A stretch of DNA of 64,000 bases from Arthrobacter_B citreus (GCF_042429235.1 NZ_JBHMBA010000002.1), one strand, 5' to 3'; counted from the stretch's first letter, positions 6,409-15,794 are shown. Notes: generated from the letters alone by a model not told the origin. A program made the numbers and translations.

Positions 6409-7902
6409 CTAGTGGATGGCTATGCCATCCGGCAGTTCATTCGTGGGCCGGCGAACCAGGAATGACGCCGCCACCGCTGCAAGCGAGATAACCGCACCCC
6501 AGAAGAATGCTGTGTGCACCCCGGCGGCTGCGGCCGGAACGGCGGCCATGCCGTCGTTGACCGCTGCCGCTGTACCCGTGGTCATCAGGGTGATGAAGAC
6601 CGCGGTGCCGGCAGCGCCCGCGAGCTGCTGCAGAGTGTTGATGATCGCACTGCCATGTGAATAGAGCGATTTTTGCAGGGATCCCAGAGCCGAAGTGAAC
6701 AATGGGGTGAAGATGAACCCGAGCCCGGTGTTCAGCAGGCAGTGAAGCAGGATCACCACGGCAACCGGGCTGTTCTGGTCCAGGGTTGTCATGCCCCACA
6801 GGGCGCCGCTGAGGACCACGGCACCGGGTATGACCAGGGGGCGGGGACCGAACTTGTCGAACAGCCCGCCCACGATGGGTGAAAGGATGGCCATCACGGC
6901 GCCTCCGGGCAGCAGCAGCAGGCCGGTGTTCAGCGTGGTCAGCCCGAGGACTGTCTGCAGGTACAGGGGCAGGACAATCAGGCAGCCGAACAGGGCCATC
7001 ATGCTGACCAGGACCAGGACAATCGCGACAACAAACGGCTTGCTGGCAAACGTGCGCAAATCCATCAGGGCACGGTCGGTGCGCTGCAGCACCAGCTGGC
7101 GGGCAATGAAGCCGGCCATGGCCGCAGCACCGGCGGTCAGGGGAATCCACAGCGGCATCAGGGCGTCGCCTTGTGCCGCTTCCCCGATGCTGCTCAGTCC
7201 GAAGATCAGTCCGCCGAAGGCGATCGTGGACAGCACAATGGAAAGCACATCGAACGGAACGCTCTTGGGGTCGGTGAGGTTCTGGACCTTCATCGCCCCC
7301 ACGAGCAGGGACAGCACGGCGATGGGCAGGACCAGCCAGAACATCCAGCGCCAGTCGAGGACGCTGAGGATGATGCCGGAAACAGTGGGGCCGATGGCCG
7401 GGGCCACTGCAATGACAATGGAGATGGTGCCCATCATCCGCCCGCGCCGGTGGGCAGGGACAGCGTTCAGGACCGTGGTCATCAGCAGTGGGAGCATGAT
7501 GGCGGTTCCGCCGGCTTGGGTGACCCGTCCGGCCAGCAGCATCCCGAAACCGGGTGCCGTTGCGGCAAGCAGGGTTCCGATGCTGAACAGCGACATGGCC
7601 GTCATGAACAGGCCGCGCATGGAGAAACGCTGCAGCAGGAAACCGGTGGCCGGAATGACCACAGCCATGGTGAGCATGAAGCCCGTGGTCAGCCACTGGG
7701 CAGTGGAAGCGGTGATGCTCAGGTCCGCCATGAGCCGCGGCAGGGCCACGCTCATGATGGTTTCATTCAGGATCACCACGAAGGACGAGACCAGCAGGAG
7801 CCCGATCACGGTCTTGGTGCGCGGGTCCAGGGCGTCGGGTGACGGGGTCCGCGTCCCGCGCGGCGGTTTGGAGGAGACTACGGAAGGGGGGTCGATGCTC
7901 AA
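6409..7902 (-). CDS. MFS transporter, DHA2 (14-TM, EmrB/QacA-like) drug exporter
   Basis: A 497-residue polytopic membrane protein. The first helix contains VILNETIMSVALPRLM, the DHA2 motif D1 analogue; antiporter motif C-like PAIGPTVSG lies at about residue 170; about 14 hydrophobic segments follow, ending in SFLVRRPTNE. The family exports drugs or dyes by proton antiport. It is monocistronic: a terminator-like hairpin follows and the ABC exporter operon upstream ends with its own hairpin. No dedicated regulator adjoins it, so the substrate is unknown. The N-terminal PPSVVSSKPPRGTRTP stretch is a cytoplasmic tail. Confidence 0.9.
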   Translation of the reverse strand: MSIDPPSVVSSKPPRGTRTPSPDALDPRTKTVIGLLLVSSFVVILNETIMSVALPRLMADLSITASTAQWLTTGFMLTMAVVIPATGFLLQRFSMRGLFMTAMSLFSIGTLLAATAPGFGMLLAGRVTQAGGTAIMLPLLMTTVLNAVPAHRRGRMMGTISIVIAVAPAIGPTVSGIILSVLDWRWMFWLVLPIAVLSLLVGAMKVQNLTDPKSVPFDVLSIVLSTIAFGGLIFGLSSIGEAAQGDALMPLWIPLTAGAAAMAGFIARQLVLQRTDRALMDLRTFASKPFVVAIVLVLVSMMALFGCLIVLPLYLQTVLGLTTLNTGLLLLPGGAVMAILSPIVGGLFDKFGPRPLVIPGAVVLSGALWGMTTLDQNSPVAVVILLHCLLNTGLGFIFTPLFTSALGSLQKSLYSHGSAIINTLQQLAGAAGTAVFITLMTTGTAAAVNDGMAAVPAAAAGVHTAFFWGAVISLAAVAASFLVRRPTNELPDGIAIH

Positions 7903-7999
7903 AAGTGAGGAGTCCTGTTCAGGGTGGGGTATTTGTTGGGTCTTGCCCGGTCTGCCATCTTATCCGTGCCTGTCCGTCTCCTGAGCCCGTGCAGCACGC

Positions 8000-8031
8000 G
8001 GCGGTGCGGCAGCCGAAGCCGCCGCACCGCC
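8000..8031 (-). terminator. Hairpin after the ABC exporter operon
   Basis: GGCGGTGCGGC (8000-8010) and GCCGCACCGCC (8021-8031) form an 11-bp perfect stem; on the transcribed minus strand the apical part reads GGCTTCGGCT, which can fold a UUCG tetraloop. It lies 23 nt beyond the permease stop. No U-tract follows. Confidence 0.6.
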
Positions 8032-8053
8032 GGTTTCCGCCGGACGCCGGCCG

Positions 8054-10543
8054 TCAGCCGGTTCGCTCCGGGCGCAGCGCGGCACGGGTGGCCACGGCCA
8101 CCGACCCCATGCCCAGTAGGGCGGTGATGCCGGCGAGCAGCAGGTAAGCCACCGGCTGAATCGTCGGCACCGGCTGTCCGGAGACGCTAAAGGCAATGCC
8201 CATCAGAGGCGGCACCGCCAGCACCGTTCCCAAGACGACGGCGGCCACCGCAGCCACAGCCGATTCCAGCCTGGTCATCCGCCGCAGCTGGGCATCAGTG
8301 GCTCCCAGGGTGCGGAGCAGCAACAGTTCGGGGCGGCGTCGTGCAGTTGCCATCACCAGGGTGTTGACCACGGATATTCCGAGGTATCCCAGCAGGACCA
8401 GCATGGCGAGGATGGAGACCCATGAATCGGCGTTCCGCTCCGCCGCGCCGGCGGCCCCGAGCGCCTCCCGGTCCAAAACCGTGAGGCCCAGTTCGTCCAC
8501 TGCGGCGGTCAGGGCTGCCGGATCCGCGCCATCCTCCGCGGTGACCAGCAGGTAGTCGTTCAGGCCAGTGGTGGTGTGGCTGAGAAGGGTGTCATTGGCC
8601 ATCGCAACGTCGCCGAAGCCCAGCCCTCGCTCATAGGTGGCGACGACGGCGGCGGTCGCCTCCGTTCCGTCGCCGAAGTGGAAGGAGAAGTCATCTCCGG
8701 GCGCCATGCCGGATTCCCGGGCCAGATCGGCGCTCAGTGCCACCGTTCCCGGTTCGGCCAGCCGGTCCAGCGAGCCCTCCGCCACTCCGAGGTCCAGTGT
8801 TCCGGAGAGGTCCTGCGGCGCCAGGCCCTGGACAGCGTAGGGCTGCACTCCGTCCTCCAGGCCCATAAAGGCCGCCTTGGCGAGGATGGCGGACCGGGCC
8901 ACGGGTGATGTCGCTTCCACTCCGGGCAGCCCGGCTACCTTGTCCGCCAGATCCGCCGAAATCCCGGAGCCCGGAGCACTGACCAGATACCCGGCCACCA
9001 CCCCCTCGCGGGACTGCCTCCCGGCCTCGGCCGCCACGGTTGTTGGCATGAAGAACTGCACCGACCCAAGGGCAATGGCCAGCGCCAGCGGAATGATTCC
9101 TGCTGCGAGGCGGCGCGGGAAGGCGCTGGCATTGGCCTCCGCCAGGATCAACGACGCCGATGCGCTGCGGCGGACCAGCGGCTGCACCAGTTTCATGAGT
9201 CCCGACACCAGCCACGGGCCCAGCACACCCGCGCCGATGATCAGCAGCAGAATGCTGGATGCTGCCGCTGCGAGTCCGGCGGTGCCCGGGAACGCCATTG
9301 GCAGCAGGGAGGCAACGAGACCGGATGCCAGCAAAACCAGCCCGGTAATGACGCGTACACGGCCCAAGCCGGATTTTTCCGTCACTGACTCACGAAGGGC
9401 TGTTGTTGGTGCCGTCCGGACCGTCCCGCGGGCGGCAACCAATGAAGCACCAACAGCGGCGCCGACGCTGATCAGCACAGCTGCGAGCGCCGGCAGCGGG
9501 CTGAAGGCCAGGCGGAAGTCCTCGGGAATCACACCGGCTGCGGCAAACTGGTTGCCCAGAAACCTGGCGAGGAGAAATCCGGGTGCGGCACCCGCCACTG
9601 CGGCTGCTCCGGAAACCAGCAGGACTTCGCGGACCACCAAGCCCAGTGCCTGGTTGGTTCCTGCCCCCACCGCGCGCAGCATCGCGAACTCACGGCGCCG
9701 TCCCAAAATAGACAGGGACAGGGTACCGGCGGTCACAAACACGGCGGTCATCACGGCAACGCCGGCCAGGGATCCGCTGAAGACCAGCAGCGTGGAACGG
9801 GCAGCGGACCCACCCAGGTTCTCCACATCACCCCGCCGGTCCCCCGTATAGCCCACCACGCCGTCGGTCTGGGACTCAATGTGGGCGGCCAGTTCTGCGG
9901 GACGGACGCCGGGGTCTGCAATCACCCCCACCGTGGACACCATGCCGCCGTGCGGCCACAGTGCTGCCGCCCCTTCGGCGCTGAGGAAAACGGCGGGACC
10001 GGCGGGACGGGTTTCGGCTTCGGGTTCCGGGGAGACAACGCCGGACACTGTGTACTCGGACGGCTCACCGCCGTGGGTCAGGATGAGGGTGCTGCCGGGG
10101 TCCAGGTTGAAGGACTCGTCAACGGCCACTTCCTTCTCCAGGAGCGGAGCAGTTCCGGAGCCCAGGGCATAGGGAGCGAGGGCGGCGGCTTCCCACCCCG
10201 CGGCGGTCACAGCGGTGCCGTCCGCCGTCACCAGGGGGATCTCCACGGTGCCGATCGCGCGCTCAACTCCCGGCACGGCGCCAATCCGGGCTGCCGTGTC
10301 TTCGGGAAGCAGGACGCGCTCGGCGAAGGGAGCGTCCATGTCCTCCACGACGGGATATGACTGCGGGGCGCCCACGACGACGTCGGCTCCTTGGAACCGC
10401 TGGGCGGCGATGCCGCCGCGCATCCCGGATTCAATGAGGACGCCCATGGCGGTGATCAGCGCGGAGCACAGGAAAACGGCCACGAAGACTCCGGCGAAGC
10501 CGCCGCGGTGGTGCAGAATCGATGCTTTGGCAAGAGAAAACAT
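8054..10543 (-). CDS. ABC transporter permease, duplicated FtsX-like domains
   Basis: An 829-residue permease from the ATG at 10543, whose start follows the ATPase stop (10545) by one base; GGGGGAG is the ribosome-binding site. A 13-residue extension read from 10582 would overlap the ATPase gene and is unlikely. After an N-terminal membrane helix (GGFAGVFVAVFLCSALITAMG) comes a roughly 200-residue extracytoplasmic domain, a block of membrane helices, a second soluble domain and a last helix group with the FtsX-like LRTLGATDAQLRRMTRLESAV. Such permeases with a single ATPase act in peptide antibiotic resistance or envelope sensing rather than uptake. The adjacent divergent NarL-type two-component system probably controls it. 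Confidence 0.9.
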   Translation of the reverse strand: MFSLAKASILHHRGGFAGVFVAVFLCSALITAMGVLIESGMRGGIAAQRFQGADVVVGAPQSYPVVEDMDAPFAERVLLPEDTAARIGAVPGVERAIGTVEIPLVTADGTAVTAAGWEAAALAPYALGSGTAPLLEKEVAVDESFNLDPGSTLILTHGGEPSEYTVSGVVSPEPEAETRPAGPAVFLSAEGAAALWPHGGMVSTVGVIADPGVRPAELAAHIESQTDGVVGYTGDRRGDVENLGGSAARSTLLVFSGSLAGVAVMTAVFVTAGTLSLSILGRRREFAMLRAVGAGTNQALGLVVREVLLVSGAAAVAGAAPGFLLARFLGNQFAAAGVIPEDFRLAFSPLPALAAVLISVGAAVGASLVAARGTVRTAPTTALRESVTEKSGLGRVRVITGLVLLASGLVASLLPMAFPGTAGLAAAASSILLLIIGAGVLGPWLVSGLMKLVQPLVRRSASASLILAEANASAFPRRLAAGIIPLALAIALGSVQFFMPTTVAAEAGRQSREGVVAGYLVSAPGSGISADLADKVAGLPGVEATSPVARSAILAKAAFMGLEDGVQPYAVQGLAPQDLSGTLDLGVAEGSLDRLAEPGTVALSADLARESGMAPGDDFSFHFGDGTEATAAVVATYERGLGFGDVAMANDTLLSHTTTGLNDYLLVTAEDGADPAALTAAVDELGLTVLDREALGAAGAAERNADSWVSILAMLVLLGYLGISVVNTLVMATARRRPELLLLRTLGATDAQLRRMTRLESAVAAVAAVVLGTVLAVPPLMGIAFSVSGQPVPTIQPVAYLLLAGITALLGMGSVAVATRAALRPERTG

Positions 10544-10544
10544 T

Positions 10545-11309
10545 TCAGTGCTCCCCCAGGTTGGCCATGCGTTCGCTGACATCGAGGGCGGTGGCTCCGG
10601 TCATGCTGCCGTCGAGCCGTCCATCGGCAAGGAAAATGACGGTATCCGCGTGGCCGGCAGCCACGGGGTCGTGGGTGACCATGACAACTGTTTGTCCGAG
10701 GACCGAAACGGTGTGCCGGAGCAGGTTCAGCACCTGGCGGGCGGTCCCGGAGTCGAGCGCACCGGTGGGTTCATCGGCGAAAACGGCGTCGGGCCGGGTG
10801 ATCAGGGCCCGCGCAATGGCGGCCCGCTGCTGCTGGCCGCCGGAAAGCTCCTGCGGTTTCCGCTCCCCCAGCCCGGCGAGCCCCACTGCCTCCAGCACGT
10901 ACTCGAGCCACGCGTCGTCGGTTTCCCGTCCGGCCAGCAGCAGCGGCAGGGTAACGTTCCGGGCCACCGACAGCTGGGGCAGCAGGTTATAGGACTGGAA
11001 GACAAAGCCAACATGGTCCCGGCGAAGACGGGTCAGCGCTTTGCCCCGCATCCCGGAGATCTCGGTGCTTCCCAGCAGCACCCGTCCGCTGTCCGGAACA
11101 TCCAGTCCCGCGGCGCACTGCAGGAGCGTGCTTTTGCCGGAGCCGGAGGGGCCCATGACGGCGGTGAAGGTTCCTGCGGGAACCGCGAGGGAGATGTCGC
11201 GGAGGGCCGGCACGGTGGTGCTGCCGGAGCGGTAGCTCTTTGAAACGCGCTGCAGCTGGAGGGCTGCCGGAGTGGTCGGATCGGTGAACTCTGTGGGATC
11301 GGAAAACAT
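10545..11309 (-). CDS. ABC transporter ATP-binding protein (LolD/MacB-like)
   Basis: A 254-residue ATPase with Walker A GPSGSGKST near residue 54, signature LSGGQQQRAAIARAL, Walker B AVFADEPTGALD and the switch His in VVMVTHDPVAAGHAD. It belongs to the MacB/LolD branch that energises FtsX-type permeases by mechanotransmission. It is the first gene of a two-gene operon with the permease. The 158-bp gap to the divergent histidine kinase carries an 18-bp palindrome. The start ATG at 11309 has AAGGAAT about 6 nt upstream. Confidence 0.95.
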   Translation of the reverse strand: MFSDPTEFTDPTTPAALQLQRVSKSYRSGSTTVPALRDISLAVPAGTFTAVMGPSGSGKSTLLQCAAGLDVPDSGRVLLGSTEISGMRGKALTRLRRDHVGFVFQSYNLLPQLSVARNVTLPLLLAGRETDDAWLEYVLEAVGLAGLGERKPQELSGGQQQRAAIARALITRPDAVFADEPTGALDSGTARQVLNLLRHTVSVLGQTVVMVTHDPVAAGHADTVIFLADGRLDGSMTGATALDVSERMANLGEH

Positions 11310-11414
11310 GGATTCATTCCTTTTAACGGCTTCAGGTGCGGTGGGAATCGTTGCCTTCCATTGACGCTACGGAGATCCGCATCGTGGGCCGATACAGCCA
11401 ACAGGCCGGTTTGG

Positions 11415-11432
11415 GGTATAGCTGGCTATACC
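11415..11432. promoter_or_regulatory. 18-bp palindrome, putative response-regulator operator
   Basis: GGTATAGC-TG-GCTATACC is a perfect 8-2-8 inverted repeat between the divergent ABC exporter and histidine kinase genes, centred about 22-36 bp upstream of the kinase -10. The position suggests binding of the NarL-type regulator encoded at 12738-13382, controlling both directions. Confidence 0.65.
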
Positions 11433-11453
11433 AACAGCGCCGGGGCGCTCGGG

Positions 11454-11459
11454 CATAAT
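11454..11459 (+). promoter_or_regulatory. Probable -10 element of a leaderless promoter
   Basis: CATAAT ends 7 nt before the GTG start of the histidine kinase at 11467, with no ribosome-binding site between them. Confidence 0.5.
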
Positions 11460-11466
11460 TCATCAG

Positions 11467-12750
11467 GTGATACTCCCAAGCCGTGCCAGCCTGCAGACCC
11501 GTCTCCGGGATGCGGCGTTCCTCCTGCGTGAGGGCGGCTACTGGCTGGGCTCGCTGGGAGTGCTGATCGCCGGCCTGGCGCTGCTTCCGTTCATCGCGCT
11601 TGGTGTGGGGCTATACGCGGTTCCAAGCCTGCTGGAGCTGCTGGACCGGCTCGCCGCCAAGGCGCAGGACCGGGCCGCGAAGTTCTCCAACGCCGTGATT
11701 CCCTTTGACCGGCGCCGTCTGGCCGGCCGGTACTCGTTCGCCCAGCTGGCGGCTCTGCTGAGCGCCCCGGAGTCCAAGCGTGACTTCTCCTGGCTTCTGT
11801 TCCACGGCGCCTTTGCCTTCCTGGCCGGTGCTCTTGCACTGGTGCTGCCGCTGGGGGCCGTGCTGTATATAGTGGCCGCCCCGTTCTGGCCCCTCTTCCC
11901 GCCGGACGCTCCGCTGGAACTGACCGTGACCATCCGGAGCTGGGGCGAGGCCGTCCTGACCATGCTGCTGGGCGCGGTGTACGCGGTTGCGGCGTGGGTC
12001 CTTCTGCCCTGGATGGCCCGGCGGATCAGCGCCGGGACGCTGGCCATCCTTTCGCCCCGCCGATACGCCGACCTCTCACAGCGGATCTCGGAGCTTTCCG
12101 CGGCACGCGCCAGTGCCCTCTCCGCCCATGCCGCAGAGCTTCGCCGCATTGAGCGGGAACTCCACGACGGCGCACAGAACCGGCTGGTCGGCGTCGTCAT
12201 GATGCTCGGCCTGGCCCAGCGGGCGGCAGAGACCGATCCGGCCGCCGCCGTGCCGTTCATCGGCAGGGCACAGGATGCGGCGTCCGAAGCGCTGGCGGGC
12301 CTGCGGGCCGCTGTGCACGATATTTATCCGCCGGTGCTGGATGAGCTGGGCCTGGGCGGGGCGGCATCGGCGCTGACGAGCCGGTCCCCCATCCCCTGTG
12401 CGCTGGACGTTGACCGGCTTCAGCGTGCACCGGCGGCCGTGGAGTCGGCCGCGTACTTTGTCCTGGCTGAGGCGCTGACCAATGCGGCCAAGCACTCCGA
12501 GGCGTCACGCATAGACGTGGTGCTGCAAACAGAATCAACCCCGCGGGAGGATGTCCTGGTGATACAGGTGATTGATGACGGCCGGGGAGGCGCACGGGTG
12601 GGCCCGGCCGATGCGGCGGACTCGAAGGGTTCCGGAACCGGATTGGCCGGGATCGCCCGGCGGGCAGCGGCTTTTGGCGGCCGGCTGGTGCTGACCAGCC
12701 CTGTTGGCGGCCCGACGACGGTCAGGGTGGAACTGCCATGCGCCTTCTGA
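11467..12750 (+). CDS. Sensor histidine kinase, NarL/DesK type
   Basis: A 427-residue membrane kinase. Three or four hydrophobic segments (about 27-55, 112-143 and 165-182) precede a cytoplasmic HisKA_3 dimerisation domain with the phospho-accepting His233 in RELHDGAQNRL and a HATPase domain with EALTNAAKHS (N box), DDGRGGA and GTGLAGIARR. There is no large extracellular sensor, so it probably senses at or in the membrane. The start codon is GTG, placed 7 nt after CATAAT. It overlaps the response regulator gene by 13 bp (frame change), and both are divergent from the ABC exporter, typical of peptide-antibiotic detoxification modules. Confidence 0.92.
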   Translation: MILPSRASLQTRLRDAAFLLREGGYWLGSLGVLIAGLALLPFIALGVGLYAVPSLLELLDRLAAKAQDRAAKFSNAVIPFDRRRLAGRYSFAQLAALLSAPESKRDFSWLLFHGAFAFLAGALALVLPLGAVLYIVAAPFWPLFPPDAPLELTVTIRSWGEAVLTMLLGAVYAVAAWVLLPWMARRISAGTLAILSPRRYADLSQRISELSAARASALSAHAAELRRIERELHDGAQNRLVGVVMMLGLAQRAAETDPAAAVPFIGRAQDAASEALAGLRAAVHDIYPPVLDELGLGGAASALTSRSPIPCALDVDRLQRAPAAVESAAYFVLAEALTNAAKHSEASRIDVVLQTESTPREDVLVIQVIDDGRGGARVGPADAADSKGSGTGLAGIARRAAAFGGRLVLTSPVGGPTTVRVELPCAF

Positions 12751-13382
12751 TTGCCGAGGATGACGCGCTGCTGCGCGCCGGGTTGGAGCTGCTGCTCCGT
12801 GGCGAGGGCTTTGAGGTGGTGGGCTCCTGGGACAACGCGGATGACCTGTTGGCATCCTTTGAGCCAGGAATGGCCGACGGCGCCGTCCTCGATGTCCGGA
12901 TGCCGCCAACCTTCACCAATGAGGGATTAAAGGCCGCCCTGGAACTGCGTTCACGCGTCCCAGATTTTCCCGTTCTGGTCCTGTCCGCCTATGTGGAGGA
13001 CCGCTACGCCAGCAGGCTGCTGGCCTCCGGCGCCCAGGGCGTGGGCTACCTGCTGAAGGAACGCGTGGGCAATGTCGGGGAATTCGTGGACGGACTGCGG
13101 AGGGTGTCCTCCGGAGGAACCGTGATGGACCCGGACGTCATCGCCCAGCTCTTTAGCAGGCGCAGCAACCGCGACCCCATCAGGTCCCTCACGCCCCGCG
13201 AATTCGAAGTGCTGGGCCTGGTCGCCGAAGGGCTCGGGAACACCGCCATCGCTTCGGCAATTTCAGTCTCGGAGACGGCCGTCAGCAAGCACATCGGCAA
13301 CATCTTTGCGAAGCTGGGGCTGGCCCAGTCGGACAGCGGGCACCGCCGGGTGCTCGCCACCCTCGCGTACCTGCGGTCCTAG
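12738..13382 (+). CDS. Response regulator, NarL/LuxR type
   Basis: A 214-residue regulator: receiver domain with acidic pocket AEDDA and phospho-acceptor Asp52 in AVLDVRMPP, then a LuxR-type helix-turn-helix (LTPREFEVLGLVAEGLGNTA, then SETAVSKHIGNIFAKLGL). It partners the kinase encoded immediately upstream (13-bp overlap). The likely target is the palindrome at 11415-11432. Its 3' end overlaps the convergent fusion gene by 4 bp. Confidence 0.94.
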   Translation: MRLLIAEDDALLRAGLELLLRGEGFEVVGSWDNADDLLASFEPGMADGAVLDVRMPPTFTNEGLKAALELRSRVPDFPVLVLSAYVEDRYASRLLASGAQGVGYLLKERVGNVGEFVDGLRRVSSGGTVMDPDVIAQLFSRRSNRDPIRSLTPREFEVLGLVAEGLGNTAIASAISVSETAVSKHIGNIFAKLGLAQSDSGHRRVLATLAYLRS

Positions 13383-14971
13383 TTCCCCTGCAACAGCGCC
13401 CGAATGTCCTTGAGCGGGCCCCAGACCCCGTCCTCCGAGTTGGCGACGAGGGCCATGGTGATATCCGATTCCGGAAAATAGCTCAGGAACGCACTGGCCC
13501 CGGCATTGATGCCTTCCTTGTACATCAGGCCCACTTGTCCCCGCGCATCCAGCTGGAACTCCAGCCCATAGCCATAGTGGAGTTCACCGCCGCCGCGGTC
13601 TGAGTGCTTGGCCTGCGGAGCCAGGAACGCAGCAGTCGAGCCGGCGGACAGCAGCCTGCCGCCGCGGACAGCATCGAGGAAGCGGACAAGGTCACCGGAG
13701 GTTGAGTGGGCGCCGCCGTCCGGGGAACCCACCGGCGGATAGCTGAAGATGTTCTGCCGCCAGGAAATAACCGCGCCCGTGTCATCACGGACCGGGTCCC
13801 ACCCTTCGGCCACGTTCGGCACGGCTTCCCGCATGGAAAAGAACCCGGAATCCCGCATGCCCGCAGCAGCGAACACATACTCCCGGACGTAGTCCCGGTA
13901 CGTCATGCCGGTCACCGCTTCAAGCGCCAGCCCGGCGAGGATGTAGCCGCAGTTGCAGTAGCGGCAACCGGTGCCCGGAGCGAAGTTCGGCTCCCTATAC
14001 ACAAACTGCGGCAGGAAGTCAGCGGTCTTGGTGACCGAATAGGTCGGCCGGTCCGTCCAGAGGTCTTCGTAGGATTCGCCGGCTTCTTCGTCGGCATCGT
14101 CCCCGATGCCGGAGGTGTGGCTCAGGAGCTGGCCCAGTGTGATTCCCGGGTCCACCCGGGTGCCCTCCAGGTCCACAAACCGCCCAATGGGGAAATCCAG
14201 TGCCAGCGTCCCGGCGTCCACCTGCTGCAGCACGGCCACGGAGGTGAACAGCTTGGTGACGGATGCGACGTCGAATCGTGTGTCCAGCGATACCGGCACG
14301 TCCCAGCGCCGGGAAGCCACACCGTGGGCCCCCTCGTGGAGGACGCTGCCGCCGCAGGAAACCCGGATCGTTCCGGAAAACTCCTCCCGGGCCGCAGCGG
14401 CCTGCAGGATTTGATCCACCGCCGAGGCATCAACGGTTGTGGCCATGGTCCCGTTACCCGGGTCCAGCTGCCAGATCTCCTCGCCATCGGAGTCCATCCG
14501 GCCTGTCCGTGCCATGCCCAGATGCGCGGCCACCGCTGCCGATGATGCGTTGCGGGAGTGGATGCTGGCGTAAAACCTGCCCACGCCCTGCTGGATCAGC
14601 CAGTCCACCATGGCCGAAGCCGCCTCGGTGGCATAACCTCGACCCTGATGTTTCTGACCCACGACCCAAGCCACGTCCGCTGCATGACCGCCGGCAGCAA
14701 CGGTTGCCTGGACAAAGCCGGCCGCTGAACCGGTTTCCTGCTCCCGGATGATCCAGTTCAGCCATGTTTCAGAGCCCGACGGATCCCCGCCTGATTGGAG
14801 GACATAACGGTGACTCAGTGCTTCCAGTGTGGGCGGATGGCCGCCGGTGAATTCATAAAGCCCGGGGTGTTCGAGGACGGGCACCATTTCCTTGGCATGA
14901 TCCGGGTTCAACGGTTCGAGAATCAGCCGGCAGGTATTAAGGACGCTTCCGCCCGCATTTTGGCTGATCAT
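13379..14971 (-). CDS. Fusion protein: GNAT acetyltransferase + serine beta-lactamase-like domain
   Basis: A single 530-residue frame with two enzymes. Residues 10-172 are a GNAT N-acetyltransferase of the RimJ/RimL type (CRLILEPL start, acetyl-CoA loop QKHQGRGYATEA, end of fold AAHLGMARTGRM). Residues 185-530 are a class C beta-lactamase/DD-peptidase-like serine hydrolase with the nucleophile motif SVTK (Ser237, Lys240) and YCN (Tyr338-Asn340), which stands in for the usual YxN. There is no signal peptide, so the hydrolase domain would act in the cytoplasm, suggesting an esterase or amidase role rather than penicillin resistance. AAGGAAC lies 7 nt before the ATG. No frameshift or internal stop suggests that the fusion is an artefact. 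Confidence 0.88.
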   Translation of the reverse strand: MISQNAGGSVLNTCRLILEPLNPDHAKEMVPVLEHPGLYEFTGGHPPTLEALSHRYVLQSGGDPSGSETWLNWIIREQETGSAAGFVQATVAAGGHAADVAWVVGQKHQGRGYATEAASAMVDWLIQQGVGRFYASIHSRNASSAAVAAHLGMARTGRMDSDGEEIWQLDPGNGTMATTVDASAVDQILQAAAAREEFSGTIRVSCGGSVLHEGAHGVASRRWDVPVSLDTRFDVASVTKLFTSVAVLQQVDAGTLALDFPIGRFVDLEGTRVDPGITLGQLLSHTSGIGDDADEEAGESYEDLWTDRPTYSVTKTADFLPQFVYREPNFAPGTGCRYCNCGYILAGLALEAVTGMTYRDYVREYVFAAAGMRDSGFFSMREAVPNVAEGWDPVRDDTGAVISWRQNIFSYPPVGSPDGGAHSTSGDLVRFLDAVRGGRLLSAGSTAAFLAPQAKHSDRGGGELHYGYGLEFQLDARGQVGLMYKEGINAGASAFLSYFPESDITMALVANSEDGVWGPLKDIRALLQGN

Positions 14972-15191
14972 GGCCGGGTTCCTTATCTTTGTGCCTCAGC
15001 GGCGGTTCTTTTATCCGTCACATCATGGCGCATTCGGCTGCGGGGACGGTATTAGTTTGCAGTGTGAAGTCTTCGTTCCCCTCCCGTGGCTGCTTGGCGG
15101 CAATGCCCGGGCGGAGGCGGGTAGGCTAGGAGTGCTCCCGGTTGCAGCTGATTTTTGCGTTCCGGCCAGATGACAAAGGAAGAGAAGATAC

Positions 15192-15794
15192 ATGCCAACT
15201 CCTCAGCGAACCGATGCCGACCGTATTCGCCAGGATTTTGGTTTCCTCACCGTCGCTGAAGTGTTGCAGCTGTGCGCAACGCAGCAGATCCTGGACCCTT
15301 CGTCAACACTCATTTCCGCAAAAGTGCAGCTGGGCGAGGGAAATGTTTTTTATCCCGGCGTCGTCCTGCAGGCCGACGCTGAGAGTTCCTGCGTTATCGG
15401 CCACCGCAACGTGTTTTATCCGGGTGCTTATGTCTCCGCCGAACACGGCGGAATGATCCTCCTGGGCTCCGGGATCACGCTGGGACCCGGCAATGTGCAG
15501 CTGAAGGCCGGCCGCGGTGACGCCGTTGCCGTTGGCGACAGTGCGCGCCTGGCTAACGGCCCTGTGGTCACGGGACGCTCAGTGCTCGGTTCGGGGTCGC
15601 AGATCCTGGGCACCGTCGAGGCCGAATCCGTGGTCCTTGCCGATGGTGGGGATTTCCAGTCCAGCCCGCCGGAGAAGCGCGGTGCGGTCCTCAAGGGTGC
15701 GGGCCTGGTTCGCGACGTGCGGCTTGCACCGGGCGACATCCTGCAGGGCTACGGCAACTTCACTGTCGCTAACGTCGCCCGCCAGACGAACTAG
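15192..15794 (+). CDS. Left-handed beta-helix (hexapeptide repeat) protein
   Basis: A 200-residue protein whose centre is built of hexapeptide-like turns (LISAKVQLGEG, VVLQADAES, CVIGHRNVFYPGAYV, ILLGSGITLG) typical of a left-handed beta-helix as in bacterial transferases, gamma-carbonic anhydrases and dynactin p25-like proteins. No CoA-binding or zinc-histidine set is evident, so an enzymatic role cannot be assigned. GGAAGAGAAG upstream of the ATG is a good ribosome-binding site. It stands alone in its orientation, between the fusion gene and the c-di-AMP riboswitch. Confidence 0.8.
   Translation: MPTPQRTDADRIRQDFGFLTVAEVLQLCATQQILDPSSTLISAKVQLGEGNVFYPGVVLQADAESSCVIGHRNVFYPGAYVSAEHGGMILLGSGITLGPGNVQLKAGRGDAVAVGDSARLANGPVVTGRSVLGSGSQILGTVEAESVVLADGGDFQSSPPEKRGAVLKGAGLVRDVRLAPGDILQGYGNFTVANVARQTN

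Noticed and set aside
13379..14971. Secreted beta-lactamase resistance gene
   Set aside because: No signal peptide; the N-terminus is a GNAT domain.
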